Shown here one piece after another: positions 8,434-17,841 of a DNA stretch of 64,000 bases. A program made the position numbers and the translations under genes. The notes beneath the pieces were generated by a model, which did no database searches, had not been told where the DNA came from, and was given only the letters and a program-made list of their open reading frames with translations. This DNA comes from Pseudomonas muyukensis (GTDB lineage Bacteria > Pseudomonadota > Gammaproteobacteria > Pseudomonadales > Pseudomonadaceae), in the NCBI RefSeq assembly GCF_019139535.1, contig NZ_CP077073.1, positions 4,740,501 through 4,804,500 on the forward strand, read 5' to 3'. How positions within the stretch are numbered: position 1 is the stretch's first letter; the number at the start of each line of letters is the position of its first letter.

Positions 8434-9563
8434 CGGGAATCTCCGGCGCCCGCCAGGTCGTCCAGCAGGGCCTGGCCCATGCGCTCGCGGCGCCAGCCGC
8501 GCAGGGCATCGGGCAGTTGATAGGGGCCGTTGGGGTAGCCGCTCTTGAGCAGCGCTTCGAGGGCTTTTTTACGCAGCATCAGCTCCGGGGCGATGCCCAG
8601 GCGCTCGCCCTCGGCCTGGCCGATGGCGCGCAGGCGCTTGAGGATGCCGGCGGCCTCGATCGGCAGCGGCTCGGGCAGCGGCGCTGGCCACTGCTCCTGC
8701 GGCAGCGCGGCGGCACGCTTGATCAGCTGGATGAGCTGCTCGCCGTCCTGGCGGATGGTCCGTGGGTGCATCTCGTCGATTTTCGCCAGGGCCGACGGCG
8801 AGTCGGGCTGGCTCTTGGCCATGGGCCACAGCGAGTGCTCCTTGAGGATACGGTTGCGGGGTACATCGCGGCTGCGGGCTTCGCGCTCGCGCCAGGCACA
8901 CAGCTCGCGCAGCACCGCCAACTGCTGGCGGCCCAGTTTCCAGGCCAGCTTGACGTCGCGGTACAGGGTCTCGGGCTCGACTTCGCGGCGCAGCGCGGCG
9001 ACCAGTTCGGCGCCGTCCTCGAGCACCCAGGCGTACTTGTCATCGGACAAGCGCGGGCGCAGCGCGGTGAACAGTTCTGCCAGGTGCACGGCATCCTCGG
9101 CGGCGTAGCTGACCTGGGTGTCCGACAGCGGGCGTTGCAGCCAGTCGGAGCGGGTCTCGCCCTTGGGCAGGTCGATGCCCAGCACGTCCTGGACCAGGCG
9201 CGAATAGCCCATCGAGAAACCGATGTTCAGGTAGCCTGCGGCCAGTTGCGTGTCGAACAGCGGTTGCGGCAGCTTGCCGGTCAGGCGCAGCAACACCTCG
9301 AGGTCTTCGCTGCAGGCGTGCAGCACCTTGACCACGCCGCTGTCCTCGAGCAGCCCGGCCAGCGGTTGCCAGTCGCGGATCAGCAACGGGTCGATGAGGA
9401 AGGCCCGCTGGCCGTCGCCGATCTGGATCAGCCCGGCCTTCGGGTAAAAGGTATCGACCCGCATGAATTCGGTGTCGAGCGCCACGAAAGGCAGTTCGCG
9501 CCAGCTTTGGCAGTGCTCGGCCAGGGTCTGGTCGTCACGGATCCAGTGAATATCGATGGCCAC
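8430..9563 (-). CDS. rnd: Ribonuclease D
   Basis: A 377-residue 3'-5' exoribonuclease that trims tRNA precursors and other stable RNAs in the cytoplasm. The DEDD nuclease domain is present: [23 protein letters not shown] (first Asp/Glu), [13 protein letters not shown] (second Asp), and [15 protein letters not shown] (last Asp with the nearby Tyr). One or two HRDC-like domains fill the C-terminal half ([23 protein letters not shown] and following). It is the first gene of a two-gene unit with ycgL. Confidence 0.95.
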   Translation of the reverse strand: MAIDIHWIRDDQTLAEHCQSWRELPFVALDTEFMRVDTFYPKAGLIQIGDGQRAFLIDPLLIRDWQPLAGLLEDSGVVKVLHACSEDLEVLLRLTGKLPQPLFDTQLAAGYLNIGFSMGYSRLVQDVLGIDLPKGETRSDWLQRPLSDTQVSYAAEDAVHLAELFTALRPRLSDDKYAWVLEDGAELVAALRREVEPETLYRDVKLAWKLGRQQLAVLRELCAWREREARSRDVPRNRILKEHSLWPMAKSQPDSPSALAKIDEMHPRTIRQDGEQLIQLIKRAAALPQEQWPAPLPEPLPIEAAGILKRLRAIGQAEGERLGIAPELMLRKKALEALLKSGYPNGPYQLPDALRGWRRERMGQALLDDLAGAGDSR

Positions 9564-9663
9564 GAGGCTCTCCCACTAACATTGGCGCGCAGTATATACG
9601 GCGCGGGCGCTCTGGGTGAAACCTCGCAAGCCACGCCATCCTTGGTACCGACCGCGGTGGCGG

Positions 9664-11301
9664 TCAGCGATCGGCCGCCAGCCAGGGGCGGCAGCCGGCA
9701 AACAGGTCCAGCGACTGCTGGTAAACCCCGGTGCGCACCTGCAACAGGCCGAGCATCGAGTGGAACAGGTTGTCCTGGGACAATGGCGCATCGCGCAGCT
9801 TGGCCAGGCAATCGGTGTCCAGGCCGAAGTCCTGCTGGTAGCTGTCGGAGAACCAGGCCAGCAGCGGCACGTGCTTCTGCTGGTCGGGCGCCATCATGTA
9901 CGGCGTGCCGTGCAGGAACAGGTTGTACTCGCCCAGCGACTCGCCATGGTCGGACAGGTAGATCATCGCGGTGTCGACCTTGTCCTGCCTGGCGCGCAGG
10001 GTATCGATCAACGAGGCCAGCACCTGGTCGGTATAGCGCAAGGTGTTGTCGTAGGCATTGACGATTTGCTCTTCGCTGCATTGGTTCAACGCGTTGCTGC
10101 GGCACACCGGGGTGAACGCCTCGGCGCCGGCCGGGTAGCGCTTGAAGTACTCCGGGCCATGGCTGCCCATTTGATGCAGCACCAGCACGGTGTCCTGGTC
10201 GAGGTTGTCGATCAGCTCGGCGAGGCCCTGCAGCAGGATCTGGTCATGGCATTCGCCACTGGCGCACAGGGTCGGGTCCTTGAGGTTGCTGACATCGATG
10301 AACTGCACTCGGTCGCAGGTGCCCTTGCAGCCGCTCTGGTTGTCACGCCACTGCACCGCCAGGCCGGCGCGCTGGAGGATATCGAGCAGCCCCTCGCGGT
10401 TCTTCGCCACGCTGGGCACATAGTCCTTGCGGCCCATGCCGGAGAACATGCACGGCACCGACACGGCGGTCTCGGTGCCGCAGGAATGCACGTCGGTGAA
10501 GCTCAGCAAGCCCTGTTCCTTGGCCAGTTGCGGGGTGGTGTCGCGGGCATAGCCAAGCACGCCGAAGTTGTCCGCCCGGGCACTCTCGCCCACTACCAGC
10601 ACTGTCAGCGACTTGCGTGCATGGTGCTGCCAGGCGGCATCGCGGCGAGCATCTTCGCCATAGGCCTGGAAGGGCTGGGCGGCGCTGCCGATCTGTTCGC
10701 GAACGTAGCCGAACGAAGCACCGACGATATTGCTCGGGGTGAGCATCAGGCGCAGTTCATGGTGGTTGCGCAACAGCGAGGAAAGCCCCTGGTAATTGAC
10801 CAGCGCCACCGAGCCCAGCGCCGCCACGCAGGCGCCGCTGACCACCAGCTTGCCCAGCAACTCGCGGTGCCAGGGCCGATAGGCGATGTTGGCCTTCCAT
10901 ACCAGCAGCGACGGCAATACGCCCAGCAGCAGGATATACAAGGCAAACTTCAACGACAGCAGGTCGCGGACTTCCGCGGCATTGGTTTCGGCGACATTGC
11001 GAAACATGCCGGCATCTATAAGTACGCCGTATTGGTTCATGAAGTAAGCGACCGCCGCGCCGCTCAGGAACAATACAATCAGCACCGGCTTCAATACATA
11101 ACGAAACGCCAACAAGGTAAGAATAAGATTGAACGCGAACAACATCATTACCGCGAAGGCCAGGCTCAGCCACAGCCCCACCATGCCGGGCGGCACAATG
11201 GCTTCGAGGTGTTCCCAGAGAAACAGGTTCATGCCGATCAGCAGGTACAGGCTGGCCAGCAACGTGACCCATTCAGTCCGCAGGGATTTAAGTGTGAGCA
11301 T
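9664..11301 (-). CDS. eptA: Lipid A phosphoethanolamine transferase
   Basis: A 545-residue inner-membrane enzyme that transfers phosphoethanolamine to lipid A, lowering negative surface charge and sensitivity to cationic peptides. Four to five N-terminal membrane helices (residues ~10-170) precede the periplasmic sulfatase-like domain. The metal site and nucleophile are visible: LVVGESARADNFG, then CGTETAVSVPCMFS (Thr nucleophile within GTETA), HQMGSHGPEYFKRYP, and YLSDHGESLGEYNLFLHG. Paired cysteines typical of EptA are present (CKGTC, CASGEC, CRS...C). No two-component genes adjoin it. A second family member, CptA-like, is at 60712. Confidence 0.92.
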   Translation of the reverse strand: MLTLKSLRTEWVTLLASLYLLIGMNLFLWEHLEAIVPPGMVGLWLSLAFAVMMLFAFNLILTLLAFRYVLKPVLIVLFLSGAAVAYFMNQYGVLIDAGMFRNVAETNAAEVRDLLSLKFALYILLLGVLPSLLVWKANIAYRPWHRELLGKLVVSGACVAALGSVALVNYQGLSSLLRNHHELRLMLTPSNIVGASFGYVREQIGSAAQPFQAYGEDARRDAAWQHHARKSLTVLVVGESARADNFGVLGYARDTTPQLAKEQGLLSFTDVHSCGTETAVSVPCMFSGMGRKDYVPSVAKNREGLLDILQRAGLAVQWRDNQSGCKGTCDRVQFIDVSNLKDPTLCASGECHDQILLQGLAELIDNLDQDTVLVLHQMGSHGPEYFKRYPAGAEAFTPVCRSNALNQCSEEQIVNAYDNTLRYTDQVLASLIDTLRARQDKVDTAMIYLSDHGESLGEYNLFLHGTPYMMAPDQQKHVPLLAWFSDSYQQDFGLDTDCLAKLRDAPLSQDNLFHSMLGLLQVRTGVYQQSLDLFAGCRPWLAADR

Positions 11302-11466
11302 GGCGTTCGCATTAAAGGTTCAACAGCGGCCAACAGGCCCGCACGGGCAGGTTGGGAAGTTGCGCGAACTTTAGGAATGCGAGCATCAATTTTTTGTGAA
11401 AAAGACGCCAACGAATTGCTGGATTGACGTCTTTCATGGATTAAACAACTTTCATTCAGCCGCCAT

Positions 11467-11832
11467 TCAGCCAGGCAGGCGAAGCTTGGCGTACGGCGCG
11501 CGGTCGATGTCCAGCACTTCCACGCACAGCTGGATGTCCAGCCCGGCCTGGACGGGGATCGCCTCGTGCAGCACCTCGAGCAGGCTGCTGGCCAGCTGCT
11601 GCTTGACCTGCTCGGAGCGGCCGCTGAGGATCGCCAGGCGCACATGGGCGAACGCCCGCTCGCCCGGCGCGGTGCCGACGCGGTACTGGGCGAAGGCCTG
11701 GGCGCGGCTCTTGATGTCCAGTTCCTCGGCGAATTGGCCGCTGCCGACCAGGGCGTGGTTCAGGCGCAGCAACAGCACGTCGACCTTGAGGTCGCGCAGG
11801 TTGTCGCTGTATTCGAGGTTCAAGTGAGGCAT
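11467..11832 (-). CDS. 5-carboxymethyl-2-hydroxymuconate delta-isomerase family protein
   Basis: A 121-residue tautomerase-superfamily protein. Starting at 11832 gives MPHLNLEYSDNL, so removal of Met exposes the catalytic Pro1 typical of the family; the upstream Met would bury it, which decides the start. CHMI acts in homoprotocatechuate degradation, but no other genes of that pathway are nearby, so this orphan may have a different ketonisation substrate. Confidence 0.8.
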   Translation of the reverse strand: MPHLNLEYSDNLRDLKVDVLLLRLNHALVGSGQFAEELDIKSRAQAFAQYRVGTAPGERAFAHVRLAILSGRSEQVKQQLASSLLEVLHEAIPVQAGLDIQLCVEVLDIDRAPYAKLRLPG

Positions 11833-11949
11833 GGTGCGGGTTCCGTTCACGCAGGGGGATGCGACAGCCTACCCCAGTCCCGCAATGGGGCAAAGGCGAC
11901 TATCCTCAGGGTTCAGGCTCGTTCGACAACCCGCCAGAGAGGTGAAGAA

Positions 11950-12186
11950 ATGCCCGTTCCGCATGATTTGCTCGCAGACCTGCACGTTTCCGCCGAGCAG
12001 TTCCAGGCCCTCATCGACAAGGACCACGACCTGCACAAGCTGCACAAGGAATACAACGCCAAGGACAAGGAAGTGGTAGCCGCCGAAGGCAACGGCACCA
12101 ATGACGACACGGTCAATCTGCTGCGCAGGGAACGCTTGCTGCTCAAGGACAAGATCGAAAGGATCGTCCATCCGCCCAAATCCTGA
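11950..12186 (+). CDS. YdcH/DUF465 family small protein
   Basis: A 78-residue, highly charged, predominantly helical protein (MPVPHDLLADLHVSAEQFQALIDKDHDLHKLHKEYNAKDKEV...LLRRERLLLKDKIERIV) that fits DUF465, a coiled-coil hairpin. The start with GAGAGGTGAAG upstream is favoured over the long open frame that runs backward without a start signal. Function is unknown. Confidence 0.85.
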   Translation: MPVPHDLLADLHVSAEQFQALIDKDHDLHKLHKEYNAKDKEVVAAEGNGTNDDTVNLLRRERLLLKDKIERIVHPPKS

Positions 12187-12217
12187 ATCGACGCCTTCAA
12201 GGGAGCGCATCCCCCCT

Positions 12218-12303
12218 GTAGGAGCCGGCCTTGCCGGCGAACACCGGCAAGGCCGGTGCTTCCGCCGCGTTGCCTGCAACGCCCGCAAGGCCGGCTCCCA
12301 CGG
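12218..12303. repeat. Inverted REP-like pair
   Basis: GTAGGAGCCGGCCTTGCCGG and an inverted partner ending CAAGGCCGGCTCCCAC lie between convergent genes and share the core of the copy at 3880. Confidence 0.75.
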
Positions 12304-12322
12304 GCCTGGAAACGCCCGACGC

Positions 12323-13492
12323 TCAAGCCTGGGCCGAGGCCTGCAGCGCCGTCTGCAGATCCTCGATCAGATCGCGATAGTCCTCGATCCCCACCGACAA
12401 CCGCAGCAGGTTCTCGCTGATCCCCATCACCCCCTTCTGCTCCGGGCTCAGGGAGTTGTGCGACATGCTCCAGGAGTGGTTGATCATGCTCTCCACCCCG
12501 CCCAGCGAGTCGGCCAGTACGAAGATCGACAGCGCCTCGACCAGGCGGTTGACCGCGGCCCGATCCCCCTTGATGCGCAGCGCCACCACCGCGCCACCGG
12601 TGCGCATCTGGCGCTTGCTCAGCGCATGCTGCGGATGGCTCTCGAGCCCCGGATAGAACACCTGCTCGACCTGCGGGTGGCGCTCGAGGAACTGCGCCAC
12701 GCGCAGCGCGTTGGCGCTCTGGCGCTCCATGCGCACGTCGAGGGTCTTGAGCCCGCGCAGGGCCAGGTAGCAGTCGAACGGCCCCTGGATCGCGCCGACC
12801 GCCATGCTGATCTTGCGCAGACGCCCCAGCAGTTCCTGGTTGGCCGCCACCACCACGCCGCCGGTGAGGTCGGAGTGGCCGCCGATGTACTTGCTCGCCG
12901 AGTGCATCACCAGGTCCACGCCCAGGGTGATCGGCTGCTGGTTCCACGGCGAGCAGAAGGTGTTGTCGATGCAGGTCAGCACACCGCGGGCGCGGGCCAG
13001 GTCGCAGACCGCCTTGATGTCCACCAGGTGCAGCAGCGGGTTGGTCGGCGACTCGATCCAGATCAGTTGCGTGTCCGGGCGGATCGCCGCCGCCACGGCG
13101 TCGATGTCGTTGAGGTCGACGTAGGTGGTGGTCAGCCCCGAGGTGCGCCCGCGGTAGTCTTCCAGCAGGCGGAAGGTACCGCCGTAGACACCGTTCATCA
13201 CCACCACGTGGGCATCCTTGGACAACAGCTCGAGCACCGTGGCGGTGGCGCTGACGCCCGAGGCGCAGGCGACCGCGCCAACGCCCTCTTCCAGCGCCGC
13301 GACGCAGGTTTCGTAGGCATGCCGGGTCGGGTTGCTGACCCGGCTGTAGGCGTATTCGGGGTTGTCGTCCAGGCCGCGCTTGATGAACGAGCTGGAGGTG
13401 ACGATGGCCGGGAAGATGGCATTGTCGGCGACGCTGGACTGTTCGCCGGCGTGGATGGTACGGGTGGCGAAATTGCGCGGCTTGTCGGACAT
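12323..13492 (-). CDS. PLP-dependent transsulfuration enzyme (cystathionine gamma-synthase/lyase family)
   Basis: A 389-residue fold-type I PLP enzyme of the Cys/Met metabolism family. Visible are YSRVSNPTRHAYE, the cofactor-binding ASGVSATATVLELL and NGVYGGTFRL, the Asp of CIDNTFCSPWNQQP, and the Schiff-base Lys in DLVMHSASKYIGGHSDLTGG. The members (gamma-synthase, gamma-lyase, O-acetylhomoserine sulfhydrylase, methionine gamma-lyase) cannot be separated by motif alone. Start chosen as MSDKPRNFATRTIHAGE; no clear ribosome-binding site supports it or the start four codons upstream. It is divergent from an Lrp-family gene, its probable regulator. Confidence 0.85.
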   Translation of the reverse strand: MSDKPRNFATRTIHAGEQSSVADNAIFPAIVTSSSFIKRGLDDNPEYAYSRVSNPTRHAYETCVAALEEGVGAVACASGVSATATVLELLSKDAHVVVMNGVYGGTFRLLEDYRGRTSGLTTTYVDLNDIDAVAAAIRPDTQLIWIESPTNPLLHLVDIKAVCDLARARGVLTCIDNTFCSPWNQQPITLGVDLVMHSASKYIGGHSDLTGGVVVAANQELLGRLRKISMAVGAIQGPFDCYLALRGLKTLDVRMERQSANALRVAQFLERHPQVEQVFYPGLESHPQHALSKRQMRTGGAVVALRIKGDRAAVNRLVEALSIFVLADSLGGVESMINHSWSMSHNSLSPEQKGVMGISENLLRLSVGIEDYRDLIEDLQTALQASAQA

Positions 13493-13658
13493 GTTCGGGC
13501 CCATGGGCTGAGGATGGAAAACCGCCACTATCTCATATCCGCCCCGGCCCGGCGCTGTCGGAACGTTACTGTCGCTCGCCACGGCGCCAGTGGTTTCAAT
13601 GCGCTATGCCAGCGGCTACTCTCTGGAAACTTTTTCTCTTTTCAGGCTGCAGCACGCA

Positions 13659-14117
13659 ATGGACAGTTTCGATCAGCACATCCTCACCCTGCTCCAGCGT
13701 GACGCCTCGATCTCGCTCAAGGACCTGGCCGAAGCGGTCAACCTGTCGACCACGCCGTGCTGGAAGCGGGTCAAGCGCCTGGAAGAAGACGGCTACATCA
13801 AGGGCCGCGTCGCCCTGCTCGACCCGGTGCGCCTGGGCCTGGGGCTGACGGTGTTCGTCCAGCTCAAGACCCAGCGCCACGACAGTGCCTGGCTGGCGCA
13901 GTTCGCCGCCACGGTGACGGCGTTCGAGGAGGTGATGGAGGTGTACCGCATGTCCGGCGACTGGGACTACATGCTGCGGGTAGTGGTGGGCGACATCGGC
14001 GCCTACGACCGCTTCTACAAGAAGCTGATCACCAGCACCGATGGGCTGTCGAACATCACCTCGAGCTTTGCCATGGAGCAGATGAAGTACACCACGGCGT
14101 ATCCGGTGCATCGCTAA
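13659..14117 (+). CDS. Lrp/AsnC family transcriptional regulator
   Basis: A 152-residue regulator. The N-terminal winged helix reads MDSFDQHILTLLQRDASISLKDLAEAVNLSTTPCWKRVKRLEEDGYIKG, and the C-terminal RAM domain follows (FEEVMEVYRMSGDWDYMLRVVVGDIGAYDRFYKKLI, effector-binding). The start is set at MDSFDQH because members begin there; the upstream extension has no ribosome-binding site. It is divergent from the transsulfuration gene, with about 166 bp between the starts, and probably controls it in response to a sulfur amino acid. That pairing resembles mdeR-mdeA of P. putida but is inference. Confidence 0.88.
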   Translation: MDSFDQHILTLLQRDASISLKDLAEAVNLSTTPCWKRVKRLEEDGYIKGRVALLDPVRLGLGLTVFVQLKTQRHDSAWLAQFAATVTAFEEVMEVYRMSGDWDYMLRVVVGDIGAYDRFYKKLITSTDGLSNITSSFAMEQMKYTTAYPVHR

Positions 14118-14136
14118 CACCGAGCGGCGTACCCCC

Positions 14137-14208
14137 TGTGGGAGCGGGTCTACCCGCGCACACCGGCATCGCGCCGCCTGGTTCGCCAGCAAGGCTGGCG
14201 CCTACAGT
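14137..14208. repeat. Inverted REP-like pair
   Basis: TGTGGGAGCGGGTC... and ...CAGCAAGGCTGGCGCCTACAG, degenerate inverted REP arms between convergent genes. Confidence 0.6.
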
Positions 14209-14228
14209 GAGTGGACCTGCGGTGTTCC

Positions 14229-16559
14229 TCACGCCTGTGCGGCGATCACCTCGATCCGGTTGCCGGCCTGGGCCTTCTCCAGCTTGATCGCCACGAACTT
14301 CGAGGTCGGCGTGTAGGTGCCTTCGCCGTAACTGTCCAGCGGCACCAAGGGGTTGGTCTCCGGGTAGTAGGCCGCCGCCTGCCCCTGCGGCACGTCATAG
14401 GCCACCAGGCGGAAGCCCGATACCCGGCGCTCGCGGCCATCCTCCCACAGCGACACCAGGTCCACCTGCTCGCCGGGCTCGAAGCCCAGGCGACGGATAT
14501 CGGCCTCGTTGACGAAGACCACCTCGCGCAGGCCGAACACACCGCGGTAGCGGTCGTCCAGGCCATACAGGGTGGTGTTGTACTGATCGTGGGAACGCAA
14601 GGTCTGCAGGATCAGGTCCGGTGTGTCACCACGCGCCAGCACCGCTTGGTTGATCAGTTGCACCGGCAGCTCGCTGGCGGTGAAGCGCGCCTTGCCGGTG
14701 GCCGTGCGGAAGTTGCGGTCCGCGGCGTTGTTGCCCAGGTGGAATCCGCCTGGGTGCTGCAGGCGCGCGTTGAAATCAGCGAAGCCCGGGATCACATCGG
14801 CGATCAGGTCGCGAATGCGGCCGTAGTCGGCGATCACATGGTCCCAGTCGATCGGCCGGTTGCCCAGGGTGGCCTGGGCCATGCCGGCGATGATCGCCGG
14901 CTCCGAGCGCAGGTGCGGCGAGCGCGGCTGCAACTGGCCGTGGGAGATGTGCACCATGCTGAAGGTGTCTTCCACGGTGACGCCCTGCGGGCCTTCGGCC
15001 TGCAGGTCGATCTCGGTGCGGCCCAGGCACGGCAGGATCAACGCGTCGCGCCCGGTCACCAGGTGCGAGCGGTTGAGCTTGGTGGAAATCTGCACGGTCA
15101 GCTCGCAGTTGCGCAGCGCCGCATGGGTGCGTGGGGTATCCGGCGTGGCTTGGGCAAAGTTGCCGCCCAGGCCGATGAACACCTTGGCCCGCCCCTGTTC
15201 CATGGCCTTGATCGCCAGCACCGCGTTATGCCCGTGCTCGCGAGGCACGCTGAACTGGAAGCGCCGCTCGATGGCATCGAGCAAGTGCGCCTTGGGCTTC
15301 TCGTCGATGCCCATGGTGCGGTCGCCCTGCACGTTGCTGTGGCCACGCACCGGCGACAGGCCGGCGCCCGGCTTGCCGACGTTACCGCGCAGCAATTGCA
15401 GGTTGACGATCTCCTGCACGGTCGGCACCGAGTGGCGGTGCTGGGTGATGCCCATGGCCCAGCACATGATCACCCGCTCGGCCTTGCGGTACATGCGCGC
15501 GGCCAGCTCGATCTCGGCCTTGCTCAGGCCGGACTGCTCGATGATGTGCTCCCAAGGGGTGGCATCCACCAGGGCCAGGTAATCTTCCACGCCGCTGGTG
15601 TGCTCGGCGATGAACGCATGGTCGAGCACCGGCGGCTGGTTGTGCAGTTGCGCCTCGCGCTCCCACTGCAGGAGGAACTTGGCGATCCCGCGCATGGCCG
15701 CCATGTCGCCGCCCAGGGCTGGGCGGAAGTAGGCGGTGTTGGTCGGCTCGGAGCCGTTGCTGAGCATCTCGAACGGGTGCTGCGGGTGCTGGAAGCGCTC
15801 CAGGCCACGCTCTTTCAACGGGTTGAAGCAGACCACCTGGGCGCCACGCTTGACCGCCTCGCGCAGCGGCTCGAGCATGCGCGGGTGGTTGGTGCCGGGG
15901 TTCTGGCCAATGACGAAGATCGCATCGGCCAGCTCCAGGTCATGGAACACCACGGTGCCCTTGCCCACGCCAAGGGTTTCGGCCATGCCCACGCCACTGG
16001 CCTCGTGGCACATATTCGAGCAATCGGGGAAGTTATTGGTGCCGTAGGCGCGCACGAACAACTGGTAGAGGAACGCCGCTTCGTTGCTGGCCCGGCCAGA
16101 GGTGTAGAACTCGGCCTGGTCGGGCGACTCGAGGCCGTTCAGGTGCCGGGCGATCAGGGCGAAGGCCTCTTCCCAGCTGGTCTGGACGTAATGGTCGCTG
16201 GCCGCGTCATAGCGCATCGGGTGGGTCAGCCGGCCCTGGTACTCGAGCCAGTAGTCGGTCTGTTCGCGCAACGCACTGACGCTGTACTTGGCGAAGAACG
16301 CCGGGTCCACCGAACGACCGGTGGCCTCCCAGTTCACCGCCTTGGCGCCGTTCTCACAGAATTTGACCATGTCGCTTTCCGGCGACTCGCCCCAGGCGCA
16401 GCCCGGGCAGTCGAAGCCACCGTTCTGGTTGGTCTTGAGCATGGCCCGCAGGTTCTTGAAGGCGTTCTCGCTGCCCAGCCAGCTCTTGGTCACGCTCTTG
16501 AGCGCGCCCCAGCCGGCGGCCGGCCCCTTGTAGTCCCTGATGTGTTCGTCCTGGCTCAT
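14229..16559 (-). CDS. FdhF/YdeP family molybdopterin oxidoreductase
   Basis: A 776-residue cytoplasmic enzyme of the YdeP-type group. The N-terminus reads GGFDCPGCAWGESPESDMVKFCENGAKAVNWEATGR, typical of this group. The presumed Mo ligand is a Cys in FPDCSNMCHEASGVGM, not selenocysteine. Bis-MGD binding segments follow (VIGQNPGTNHPRMLEPLREA, CWAMGITQHRHSVPTVQEIVNLQLLRGNVGKPGAGLSPVRGHSNVQGDRTMGI), and the C-terminal cap domain carries LRSHDQYNTTLYGLDDRYRGV. No other subunits adjoin it. The substrate of YdeP proteins is not settled. It is divergent from moaA, so it probably forms a dedicated molybdenum module. Confidence 0.9.
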   Translation of the reverse strand: MSQDEHIRDYKGPAAGWGALKSVTKSWLGSENAFKNLRAMLKTNQNGGFDCPGCAWGESPESDMVKFCENGAKAVNWEATGRSVDPAFFAKYSVSALREQTDYWLEYQGRLTHPMRYDAASDHYVQTSWEEAFALIARHLNGLESPDQAEFYTSGRASNEAAFLYQLFVRAYGTNNFPDCSNMCHEASGVGMAETLGVGKGTVVFHDLELADAIFVIGQNPGTNHPRMLEPLREAVKRGAQVVCFNPLKERGLERFQHPQHPFEMLSNGSEPTNTAYFRPALGGDMAAMRGIAKFLLQWEREAQLHNQPPVLDHAFIAEHTSGVEDYLALVDATPWEHIIEQSGLSKAEIELAARMYRKAERVIMCWAMGITQHRHSVPTVQEIVNLQLLRGNVGKPGAGLSPVRGHSNVQGDRTMGIDEKPKAHLLDAIERRFQFSVPREHGHNAVLAIKAMEQGRAKVFIGLGGNFAQATPDTPRTHAALRNCELTVQISTKLNRSHLVTGRDALILPCLGRTEIDLQAEGPQGVTVEDTFSMVHISHGQLQPRSPHLRSEPAIIAGMAQATLGNRPIDWDHVIADYGRIRDLIADVIPGFADFNARLQHPGGFHLGNNAADRNFRTATGKARFTASELPVQLINQAVLARGDTPDLILQTLRSHDQYNTTLYGLDDRYRGVFGLREVVFVNEADIRRLGFEPGEQVDLVSLWEDGRERRVSGFRLVAYDVPQGQAAAYYPETNPLVPLDSYGEGTYTPTSKFVAIKLEKAQAGNRIEVIAAQA

Positions 16560-16800
16560 GCTGTGAAACTCTCGCGCGGTGTTTTCTCCAGCCTAAGAAG
16601 CGCGCCCCAGGCACGTCCAATCGATATGAGTGAAAACGTGATAAACGCCGTCGATCATGGCCTGCAGCCCTTGCCTGGCGAGGCCTGCAGCCGTGATAGA
16701 GGAGACTGATCGAATAGTCGGGCAAAGCAATTTGACGGCACTGGACGCAGGTTATAGCTTGAACCTTGTCTGCGGCCTTGCGCCGCCCCCACCCTCTTCA

Positions 16801-17820
16801 ATGTCGAGCGCGAACGTGGAAAAGAACCCCCAGGCCCTGATCGACGGTTTCAACCGCAAAGTCGACTACCTGCGGATGTCGGTCACCGACCGCTGCGACT
16901 TCCGCTGCGTCTATTGCATGGCCGAAGACATGCAGTTCCTGCCGCGCCAGCAGATCCTCAGCCTCGAGGAGCTGTACCAGGTTGCCGAGCGCTTCGTCGC
17001 CCTGGGCACCCGCAAGATCCGCCTGACCGGCGGCGAGCCGCTGGTACGCCAGGGCATCGTCGAGCTGTGCGGGCGCATCGCCGCCCTGCCCGGCCTGCGC
17101 GAACTGTGCCTGACCAGCAACGGCTCGCAGTTGGGCCGCCTGGCCCAGCCGCTGTTCGATGCCGGCGTGTCGCGCCTGAACATCAGCCTCGACAGCCTCG
17201 ACCGCGAACGCTTCCGCGCCCTGACCCGCACCGGTGACCTCGACCAGGTGATCGCCGGCATCGACGCCGCCCGCGCCGCCGGCTTCCGCCGCACCAAGCT
17301 CAACGCCGTGGTGCTCAAGGGCCGCAACGACCATGAGATCGTCGACCTGGTGCGCTTTGCCATCGACCGCGAACTGGACATCTCCTTCATCGAGGAAATG
17401 CCCCTGGGGGTGATCAGCGAGCATGAACGCGGCGAGTCGTTCTGCTCCAGTGACGATGTACGCGCGCGCCTGGCCGAGCACTTCACCCTGATCGAATCGG
17501 CCGAGTCGTCCCAGGGCCCGGCGCGCTACTGGCGCCTGGCCGAGGCGCCGAACACCCGGGTCGGTTTCATTTCGCCGCACAGCCACAACTTCTGCGCCAC
17601 CTGCAACCGCGTGCGCCTGACCGTCGAGGGCCGCCTGTTGTTGTGCCTGGGCAACGAGCACTCGGTGGACCTCAAGCAGGTCCTGCGCCAGCACCCAGGC
17701 GACGGCGAGCGCCTGGAACAGGCGATCCGCGACGCCATGCAGCTCAAGCCCTACCGCCACCACTTCGAGGTCGGCGGCGAGGTGCAGATCCTGCGTTTCA
17801 TGAACATGACCGGCGGCTGA
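16801..17820 (+). CDS. moaA: GTP 3',8-cyclase, molybdenum cofactor biosynthesis protein A
   Basis: A 339-residue radical-SAM enzyme that converts GTP to 3',8-cyclo-GTP, the first step of molybdopterin synthesis. The SAM cluster is CDFRCVYC near residue 31; the second Fe-S cluster is [18 protein letters not shown]; the C-terminal Gly-Gly tail (NMTGG) needed for activation is intact. The LTGGEPLVR motif is present. The start at MSSANVEK fits family length; the upstream extension (to 16657) looks non-coding. No clear ribosome-binding site precedes either start. It shares a divergent upstream region with the FdhF-like gene. Confidence 0.93.
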   Translation: MSSANVEKNPQALIDGFNRKVDYLRMSVTDRCDFRCVYCMAEDMQFLPRQQILSLEELYQVAERFVALGTRKIRLTGGEPLVRQGIVELCGRIAALPGLRELCLTSNGSQLGRLAQPLFDAGVSRLNISLDSLDRERFRALTRTGDLDQVIAGIDAARAAGFRRTKLNAVVLKGRNDHEIVDLVRFAIDRELDISFIEEMPLGVISEHERGESFCSSDDVRARLAEHFTLIESAESSQGPARYWRLAEAPNTRVGFISPHSHNFCATCNRVRLTVEGRLLLCLGNEHSVDLKQVLRQHPGDGERLEQAIRDAMQLKPYRHHFEVGGEVQILRFMNMTGG

Positions 17821-17841
17821 TCGGCTGCCTCTGGAACCGCC

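Noticed and set aside
9616..11427. 603-codon frame antisense to eptA
   Set aside because: Shadow frame rich in Gln, Ala and His; eptA on the other strand has full catalytic motifs.
14229..16559. Possible selenocysteine in the FdhF-like enzyme
   Set aside because: The active-site position is an ordinary Cys codon in NMCHEASG; no in-frame TGA occurs.
14211..16709. 832-codon open frame antisense to the FdhF-like gene
   Set aside because: Shadow of GC-rich coding sequence; the minus strand carries clear molybdoenzyme motifs and this frame has none.
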